Of a stretch of DNA of 64,000 bases, positions 56,363 through 64,000 are shown in pieces. Location: positions 1,137,501 to 1,201,500 of the forward strand of contig NC_089438.1 of the NCBI RefSeq assembly GCF_026210795.1, given 5' to 3'. The position numbers and the translations under genes were made by a program. Source of the stretch: Rhizophagus irregularis. Taxonomy: Eukaryota > Glomeromycota > Glomeromycetes > Glomerales > Glomeraceae. Numbering within the stretch: position 1 is the first letter of the stretch; every line of letters begins with the position of its first letter. Under the pieces are notes generated by a model that was not told the origin of the DNA, ran no database searches, and worked only from the letters and a program-made list of their open reading frames with translations.

Positions 56363-57849
56363 ATGGAAGATAGTAAATTATTACCAAAATTATCGCAAAA
56401 TTTGCTTGAAATTTTAAATGATGAAGAATATTATGATATTACCATTGAAGTTGGTAATGATCCAAATGTAAAAATATTTCGTGCTCATATGGTTATTTTG
56501 CATTATCGTTCTCCATATTTGAAAAGAATTTTATCAACTAATAAAAAGAAAAATGATGGAACTTTGTCTCATATTAAATTGCCGAATATATCACCTGAAA
56601 TTTTTCATATAATTTTAAGGTAAAGAATAAATTATTTCAAATAGTTAATAATTTTAATTTTTTTTTTTAATTTATATAATTTTTTTATTTTAGATATATT
56701 TATAGCGGAAGACTTTCTTTGAATGAATATGATACTTCAGATATAATTAAAGTCCTAATTTCTGCCAGTGAACTTAGTCTTCAAGAATTAGTCACATGTT
56801 TACAATCCTTTTTGATCAAAAACAAAGCAGATTGGATGGAGCAAAATTTCAATTTCATTTATCAAACGAGCTCTGATAATTCTTTTGTGGAACTTCAAAA
56901 ATATTGTACTGATTTAATAACAAAAGAACCAGATAAGATATTTAAGTCACCAAATTTCTGTTCAATTTCGGAAAGACTTTTAGTCTCAATTATTCAAAAT
57001 GATAACCTTCAAATGAAAGAAATTCAAGTTTGGGAACATGTAATTAAATGGGGACTTGCTCAAAATCCAGAACTTTCTTCTGACATCACAAAGTTTTCAA
57101 AAAATGATTTTATTATTTTAAAGAATACTATTCAACAATGTACTCCTTTTATTAAATTTTATAATTTAACTTCTAAAGAATTTATTTCTAAAGTGGTACC
57201 CCATAAAAAAATTTTATCAAAGGAATTATACGATGATTTATTAAATACTTATTTAAACCTTTTAGATCCTGATAGTAAGCCAAGTGATAAATCAAAGCCT
57301 AATATAATTAAAGAAATTAAATTAAGAACTGTTGATTCAAAGATTATTACATATCAGCATACTGAATTGATTTCAAAATGGATTGATAAATTGGAAATTT
57401 CAGACGAGTTAACTTCCTCATATGATTTCAAATTATTATTTCGCGGTTCTCGTGATGGATTTTCAGGCGATAAATTTCATGAAATTTGCGATAATAAATC
57501 TCGCACTGTAACAATCATTAAAGTGAAAGACAGTAATGAAATTATTGGAGGATATAATCCAATTCAATGGACATCTGAGGGTGATTATGGGACTACTATT
57601 GATAGTTTTATATTTTCTTTTAATAATAATGATAGAATTGAAAATCATATTTTAAGTCGTGTAATGAATGAAGATCGTGCTATTGTTAACGATCCTTATT
57701 ATGGTCCATCATTTGGTATATTTGACATTATTATATGGCCTAAATACGGTGGTAATATTTGTAAAAAATGTTCTTATGAAAAACCAATTAGAAAAACTGA
57801 TGGCAATTTTACTGTGAAAGAATGTGAAGTATTTCAAATTGATATTTAA
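56363..57849 (+). CDS. BTB-BACK-TLDc protein 2
   Basis: Predicted 470 aa, exons 56363-56619 and 56694-57849, phase-2 junction at LRYIYSG as in gene 1. BTB about 20-115 (YYDITIEVG, FRAHMVILHYRSPYLKRIL), BACK-like region with VQVWEHVIKWG?-type text written here as IQVWEHVIKWG, TLDc from about 296 (LRTVDSKII, FKLLFRGSRDG, IIGGYNP, DSFIFSF, ECEVFQI). Compared with gene 1 it has an N-terminal extension (LLPKLSQNLLEIL) also present in gene 4, and about 10 extra residues before TLDc. No lesion seen. Probably a cytosolic adaptor; function inferred only from domains. Confidence 0.88.
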
Positions 57850-59140
57850 CTTTAACAATTCGCTCTTAGATTTTTAACTCTTTCTACTTTACTTAAAAGA
57901 TATGAAATACTGAATAAACACAGTAATTTTAACATATTATCATATAAAGTTATATGTTGTACTTTCTAATTATAAATAAATTATTTATTGAAATATAAGT
58001 TCAGCAATTTTCAATAATAAATTCAATTAAAAAAATTTTTTAGACTAATAAATATTTGTGTTTTATAATACTATTTTTAAGCTTATTATTTGTTGCAAAA
58101 TTATTTTTACATGAAATACTCTAACATATAGTTTGTTGGCAATAGTTCTTCTTTGATCCGAACTCTTTAAATGAATATATATTTATCAGTGAATAATATT
58201 AATCAACTTGGACGAATTGTATTTTTGAAAATGTTACTCTTGTCTGTTGCGTGCTGGCACATTATTTAAAATTAAGAAAACTAGGCTGTAAGATCAAATA
58301 CTGTATATATACGAAACAGGAACTCAAAAACGGTCAGCAACCTTTTACTACTATCTGAAGTTAAAAGAGACAAGTGTCGTGATGATATTAGTTTGATGAC
58401 GATCTTTGGACTCGTGTACCATGTTAGTATGGGAAAATATAACATGAGTTACAACGGGTATCGTCTTTCGTACATTTAATAAAAATATTTTACAGTTTAA
58501 TAAAAATATGAAATAATCAGACAAAAAATGGGAAAATGTAAATTTAAATGAAACAAAATGAAAATCGAATTTGACAGTGTGAAAAAAGTAAAAAAAATAT
58601 TACTTTAAAAACTTAAAAACATTAATAATCGTTTCAAATTATGTAAATAACACTTATACGATTAATTATTAATATAAATTTCGGTTTGTGTTCATTGTAT
58701 TTTATTGCATTTTGTTATTTACTTATTATTTATGGCAAATTATTCATAAATAAATCGTTAAATGTTAAAATAAAAGTAGTTTTTATGAACATAATATTGC
58801 AAGTTTAAATCATCTTTCATTGGTTGGTATTAAACTTATAACATTTTTTTTATTTTTAAACGTGCTTGGAACTTTAATAATCATTAAATTTTCTTAGTTG
58901 CATTCAAAAGTTTATTATTATGTTTTTTTTTCTCTTGAAAAATTCGATATCTTGCTGTGCTACATTATTGTATAAACCCAAAAAATTCCTAGGATTTTTT
59001 TTTTATTGCACAGTTAATTTATCCGTATATTCTTATCCTAAGACACATGCAGCAACTGCGATGACACATTTGATCACAAAAAAAAAAAAAAAATTAATAT
59101 CTTAAAGCTAATTTTAATCGTAACAGCTTCACAAATTTTT
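57850..59140. other. Intergenic DNA between BTB-TLDc genes 2 and 3
   Basis: No gene or repeat recognised; ends in a poly-A tract near 59,080. Confidence 0.4.
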
Positions 59141-59158
59141 ACCTAAACGAACGTTACA
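59141..59158 (+). promoter_or_regulatory. ACGAACGTTAC element before BTB-TLDc gene 3
   Basis: CCTAAACGAACGTTACA directly precedes the ATG and shares CGAACGTT with the other three genes; the weakest member of the set. Confidence 0.35.
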
Positions 59159-60598
59159 ATGACTTTAAAATTTTTGGAAGAGTTATCTAATGATTATGAT
59201 AAACTTTTTGAAACAAAAATAGGATATGATGTTGTCATCTATGCAGGAGAAGAACAAAACATTAAAGAAATTCATGCTCATTCAAATATTTTGTGCATTA
59301 GATCAAAATATTTTCGTACAGCATTTTCTAATGAGTGGGCTGAAAAAGAAGATGGAAAATTTATTTTTAGAAAACCAAATATTTCACCTCACTTATTTAA
59401 CATAATTCTAAGGTAATAACATAATTCATATATATATATAATTTTTTCATTTCATTTATTTTGTTTTAAATATCGTTAAAAAAAAATAATAATAATTTTT
59501 TTTTCTCGGATTTACAGTATTTATAGTGGAAATATTGAATTGAAAAATTTACAAGGATCAGATATATTGAAATTATTGATAGCCGTGGATGAACTTAATA
59601 TTCAACAATTAATTCCTCATATCCAAGAATATCTTATTAAACATCAAACTGAATTTTTATATCAAAATCCAATTGATATTCTTGAAATTATTTATCAACA
59701 TGAAACATTTACAGATTTGTGGAATTTTTATCTTAAAGAACCCAAAATTTTATTTAATTCTGATAAATTTATTAACTTAAAAGCTCCATTATTGGAATTA
59801 TTGTTAAAAAGAGATGATTTAAATATGGATGAAATTGAAATTTGGGAAGGTTTATTGAAATGGTGTTTTTCTCAACAAAATATTGATAATGATCCGATAA
59901 AATGGAGTAAAGATGAAATTACGAAAATTGAGAGGTCGCTAAGTAGATTTATTCCACTAATTAGATTTTATGATATCGAAGCTAGAGATTTCTTTTATAA
60001 GGTTTATAATTATAAGGATATCTTACCACAAGACTTGATTCATGATCTTTTAGAATTTCATATCGTTCCCGACATGAAACCTAAAACTAATGTATCACCA
60101 CCAAGAAAACCAAATTTAAAGTTTATACTTGATTCAATCTTAATTCACTCAAATTATATTCCTCTTTTTGCTTCATGGATTGATAGAAAAGTTTCTTCAC
60201 ACTATAATAACAAAGATATTCCTTATGATTTCAAATTATTATATCATTTATCAGGTCAGGATGAATTTAATGCTGCATCATTTCATAGAAATTGTGATAA
60301 TAAAGGACCTACTATTTGGGTAGCAAAAGTTCGAGGTTCATCACAATTAATTGGAGGATATAATGGATATAATCCACATGATTGGAGCGGAAGTGATAGT
60401 GATGATTTTCTATTTAGTTTTACAAATGGAAAGAATATTTCTACTGTTAACTTAAGTTATATTAAACATCCAGGACATGATTTTATATGGTCAGATGGTG
60501 ATAATGTTAGTGCTAATTACTATCCCAATATAGATATTCCAAGTGGTTTTAATTTTATATTAGATAACTATGAAGTATTCCAAGTAATTAAAAAATAA
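59159..60598 (+). CDS. BTB-BACK-TLDc protein 3, divergent
   Basis: Predicted 444 aa, exons 59159-59412 and 59518-60598, phase-2 junction giving LSIYSG. BTB about 15-110 (YDVVIYAGEEQN, IHAHSNILCIRSKYFRTAFS), BACK-like part (IEIWEGLLKWC), TLDc from about 283 (FILDSILIHSNYIPLFASWI, FKLLYHLSGQDEF, IWVAKVRGS, LIGGYNGYNP, DDFLFSF, YEVFQVI). It keeps the family layout but is far from genes 1, 2 and 4, so the cluster is not wholly recent. The RGSRDG signature is replaced by HLSGQDE. No lesion seen. Confidence 0.88.
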
Positions 60599-61048
60599 AA
60601 ATAAATATATAAAATGCTTCAACTTTAATTATTTTTAATGATATTAATTAACTTTTAAAATCCTAAAGTTAGATAAAATGATAAATAATTAAAAATAAAA
60701 ATTATAATATTAATTCATAAAGAATATACATTTATTAAATTGCATTTGAATTTGTACGTTTGGAATTCTTAAATAAAAGATATCAAATTTAAGAGCATAT
60801 TTAAAATATAAATTTATTGAAATTATCAAAATTGTGATATTGATCCTCGCGATATACAGTACTTTCAAAATCAATTAACATCATATAAAATCATTAATGA
60901 TTGTTATGAAAAAAATCTTTTATTTATTTATAGTTTTAAGAAGAAAAAGAAAATAATTTCCATTCTATTTTTTACTAAACATATTATCGTAACTTTTTTA
61001 ATTTCTACTAAACATATTATCGTAACTTTTTTCTATTTTCTAATACTA
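60599..61048. other. Convergent 3' region of BTB-TLDc genes 3 and 4
   Basis: A tandem duplication of TACTAAACATATTATCGTAA (two copies) lies at about 60,972-61,032. No gene. Confidence 0.55.
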
Positions 61049-62358
61049 TCAAAATATTTCGAACACTTCACATTCTTCTATATCAAAATGCATATCTCTT
61101 CTAATCTGTTTTTCATAAGAATTTCGTATACTACAATTACCTGAAAATCCAAATATAATAAGATCACCGTCACCAAATGTTGGACCATTAAAAGATCCAT
61201 TAAATATTGCATTATGATTAATCATTACACGACTTAAAATATTAGATTCACTTCCATCATCATCATTAATTTTAAAAGAAAATATAAAACTATCTTTAGT
61301 AATTCTATCACCACCATAAGATTTCCATTCAACTGGATTATATCCTCCAATAATTTCTTCACTATTTTTCACTTTAACAATCGTTACAGTTTGAGAATGA
61401 TAATCACAAATTTTATGAAAATTATCACGTCCAAGTCCATCACGTGATCCACGATATAATAATTTGAATTCGTATGGAGAAATCATGTCATCTAATCTAT
61501 CGATCCATTTTGAGATTATTTGAGTATGTTTATATTTAATAATCTTGCTTTTTACAGTAAACATTTCCTTGGTTGGATTATAATTAGTATTCAAGAAAAA
61601 TTTTAATAGATCAAAATATAATTCTTCGGGTAGTATATCTTTATAAGGAAGTACATTATTTAAAAATTCTCTTGGTGTTAAATTGGTGAATTTTATAAAA
61701 GGAATCCATTTTTGTAAAGTATTCTTTAAAATTTTGAAATCATCCTTTGAATAATTTGTTGGATCAGAGGGTAATTCTGGATGTTGGTCAAGTCCCCATT
61801 TAAGAACGTGTTCCCAAACTTGAATATCACTTATTTTAAGATTAATATTTTGAATATTTGATAAGCAATTTGCTCTTTCCACGATCAAAAAAGATTGTAA
61901 ACATAAAACTAATTCTTGAAGACAAAGTTCACTAGCAGCATCCAAGATTTTAATTATTTCTATAGTATCATATTCTTTCAAAGAAAGTTTTTCACCATAA
62001 ATATATCTAAAAATAAATAAAATAATCGAATAATTAATAAAATTAATAAAATTAATTAAAAATATATATATATATATCAACAGTTTAAATTTTTATAATA
62101 CCTTAAAATTATTTGAAAAATTTCCGGTGAAATATTAGGTAATCTAATATGTACCAAATTATCATAAACTTTCTTTTTATTAATTGACAAAATTCTTTTT
62201 AAATAAGGTGAACGATAATATAAGATGACCATATGAGCGTGAAAGGATTTTACATGAGGTTCATTACCAACTTCAATGACAATATCATAATATACTTCAT
62301 CATCTAAAATTTCAAGTAAGTTTTGTGTTAATTTTTGTAAAAATTTATTTTCATCCAT
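61049..62358 (-). CDS. BTB-BACK-TLDc protein 4, shortened BACK region
   Basis: Predicted 404 aa, exons 62102-62358 and 61049-62006, phase-2 junction giving LRYIYGE. BTB about 20-115 (YYDIVIEVG, FHAHMVILYYRSPYLKRIL), TLDc from about 224 (FTVKSKIIKYKH, FKLLYRGSRDG, IIGGYNP, DSFIFSF, ECEVFEI). Between QSFLIVERA and DIQVWEHVLKWG about 50 residues present in genes 1 and 2 are missing, without breaking the frame. That removes most of the first BACK-type helices. It is otherwise intact and closely related to gene 2. Confidence 0.87.
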
Positions 62359-62395
62359 TTTTTTTTTTATGATTTATTTTATTTTTATTTTTTTT

Positions 62396-62416
62396 TTGAA
62401 CGTAAACGAAAGAAGA
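62396..62416 (-). promoter_or_regulatory. TTTCGTTTACGTTCAAA element before BTB-TLDc gene 4
   Basis: On the gene strand TTCTTTCGTTTACGTTCAAA lies about 40 bp before the ATG and is nearly the same as the element of gene 1. Confidence 0.5.
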
Positions 62417-63100
62417 GCGAAGAAAGAATTAATTCAAATTCCCAAATTTGTAAAATGGCCAAAAAACCTTGCATATTTATTTGTTATATTTTTGTGCAAC
62501 GACAAATTTTTTTCTTTATTCTCAATTTCTCATCGATGCAAATATCACGTGGAATATAACTTTAACTGGATGTTGAGATGTTGAGTTACAACATTTTGAG
62601 AAACAATCTTATCTTCTAAGTCAATGACCTGACTGCGTAATTATTTGTCACTCGGGATCGATTTTATATAATATTTGCATGGTTATAAAAAATCGATAGA
62701 TTTTATTATATTTACCATCACGTTTTTCAAAAGCACAAAATATGTAAGTAGTATAATGTAAATATTTATTTTAACACATTATAAATACGAATTTCAAATA
62801 AAGTTATTAAAATATAATACTATATGTAACGTATCGCATTTTTTTTTTCGGGTGAACAAACAAGCACCAAAAAAATAATCCTATAAAACCTATGATTCAA
62901 TAATATTTCCCGTTAATTTAACTCGTAAATCATTTTTATTCGATAATTTAATAAATAATTCATGCATAATTTATAATGTCATAATTAACGAAAATTCATT
63001 AGTGGACCCACCAATCTTAGTTCTGACCAAATTTTTCGCAGGAAAAAATAGTGCCTATAAAACGAATTTTCATTAAATAAACAAACAAAAATAGCATCAA
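62417..63100. other. Intergenic DNA
   Basis: AT-rich; no gene recognised. Confidence 0.4.
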
Positions 63101-63102
63101 AA

Positions 63103-63996
63103 ATGGAGTCAGTATACAATTTTACAGAATATAGATATAGGTAAACAAAAACTTTATATCAGAAAATATTCGTAAACACGACTCGTAAGGTAAAATAACG
63201 TTTAAGGGAAGCAAACGAGAAACGGTACTTAACGGGGTAGAAGAAAAATTTATAGAGTCAATACAAAAGTTTACAGGACTACAAAGAACAACTATTACAG
63301 CTTTGATATTATGTTGTGCTAGAACGTCCTTCGACATATATACTGACGAAATAAAAAGACTTTCGAACGACGCGAGAATGACTGCGGCAGGCACATGAAG
63401 AGATAAGACAAATAAGGAAAAAATTGTAGAAGGAAAAGAACGAATAATAAGAAAGAATTATGGTGTGATAGATGAATTAAAAAAGAGAGCTTTTTACGGA
63501 AAGACAAAAGGTGAATAAACTAAATAAGGATATGTTGCGAACAAAGAAATTAAAGAACGAGTTGGGGGAACAACTCAATAAAGCTAGATCATCGTTGAAC
63601 AAGACTAATCAAGATCAACATCAACAAAAAAAAAAGAGTTGGTCACAGATATTCCAATTTTGGTAGACGATCAGACAAAGAAAAACCATGCGACATATTT
63701 TTCTACGACATACTTCCGAAGTATTGGAAAGATGAGGATATAGTGAATCAGTTGTCGAAACTAGGAAAAATTTTAGTATTAGTGAAGGTGCAACACAAAT
63801 ACAAATCTGTTAGAGCAAATATTTTATTGAAAGAAAATTTTTGAAAACAAGTTTTTGTACAATTCTTTCGGTGTTGGTATTAACAAACATTGGATCAGAT
63901 GATATAGAGGCGAAAGTACGGTTAAGGAGAGGAAGGAGCGTGATCGTTGGCAACTAACAAGAGATCTAATTGATGAGGGGATGGAGTAATGTAAAA
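63103..63996 (+). mobile_element. LINE ORF1-like fossil
   Basis: A series of broken frames on the plus strand: MESVYNF near the start, ITFKGSKRETVLNGVEEKF, IQKFTGLQRTT, IYTDEIKRLSND, then EKPCDIFFYDILPKYW, LGKILVLVKVQHKYKSVRAN, and, after a frame change, HWIR-stop-YRGE and VKERKERDRWQL. The order and wording resemble the first ORF product of LINE-type elements of these fungi as I remember them. Several stops and shifts make it inactive. It runs to the end of the window, so ORF2 may follow. Confidence 0.5.
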
Positions 63997-64000
63997 ATAA

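Overview
The window looks like a piece of a very AT-rich fungal nuclear genome of the arbuscular mycorrhizal type (Glomeromycotina, Rhizophagus-like). The reasons are the composition (about a quarter G+C by eye), short GT-AG introns of 55-95 nt, several paralogous TKL-type kinases with a W-T/A-S-G-N-x-x-I-D-x-F/L-I-Q motif before the kinase domain, paralogous BTB-BACK-TLDc proteins, decayed CRN-like genes, and many small inverted-repeat transposons. No bacterial, organellar, rRNA or tRNA genes were found. The taxon is an inference from family content, not from a database search.

Layout: 1-5,870 is non-coding, with a polypyrimidine tract, a palindrome, a ~182-bp satellite bracketed by inverted repeats, and three hairpins. 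5,931-8,132 (-) is a TKL kinase gene (K1) ending in a chain of tiny phase-1 exons. 11,920-15,378 (+) is a kinase gene (G2) whose N-lobe exon is repeated in tandem five times. 19.1 kb holds a kinase fossil. 20,072-23,216 (-) is a vWA plus alpha-kinase gene split by a 1.4-kb inverted-repeat transposon. 24.4-27.1 kb carries a foldback element, a possible small gene and a MITE. 27.1-31.1 kb is a less AT-rich island with one intronless orphan reading frame. 31,944-38,786 (-) is the centrepiece: a 12-exon reading frame of about 1,990 codons with two kinase C-lobes joined by nine tandem N-lobe exons, and a 92-bp inversion in its first exon. A minisatellite lies just upstream. 41,332-43,273 (-) and 48,147-49,736 (+) are two more TKL kinases. 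Four BTB-TLDc genes lie at 44.9, 56.4, 59.2 (+) and 62.4 kb (-). Between them, at 50.4-55.6 kb, are a MITE-like element, a truncated kinase exon fused to a CRN-like pseudogene, a second CRN-like pseudogene and LINE debris. A LINE ORF1-like fossil closes the window.

How the genes may work together: the kinases share one architecture, a Cys-rich head, the WTSGN linker, the N-lobe up to helix C in one exon, and the hinge plus C-lobe in the next exon. All boundaries between lobe exons are phase 0 and all tail-exon boundaries are phase 1, so exon duplication or skipping never breaks the frame. Two genes have used this to build long arrays of degenerate N-lobes. In both, only the N-lobe next to the last catalytic C-lobe keeps a normal glycine loop. 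This repeated pattern is the best candidate here for an undescribed system: either a scaffold of pseudo-N-lobes or a cassette-exon diversity generator. Exon structures were deduced by eye from splice signals, homology between copies and frame arithmetic. None is confirmed by transcripts.
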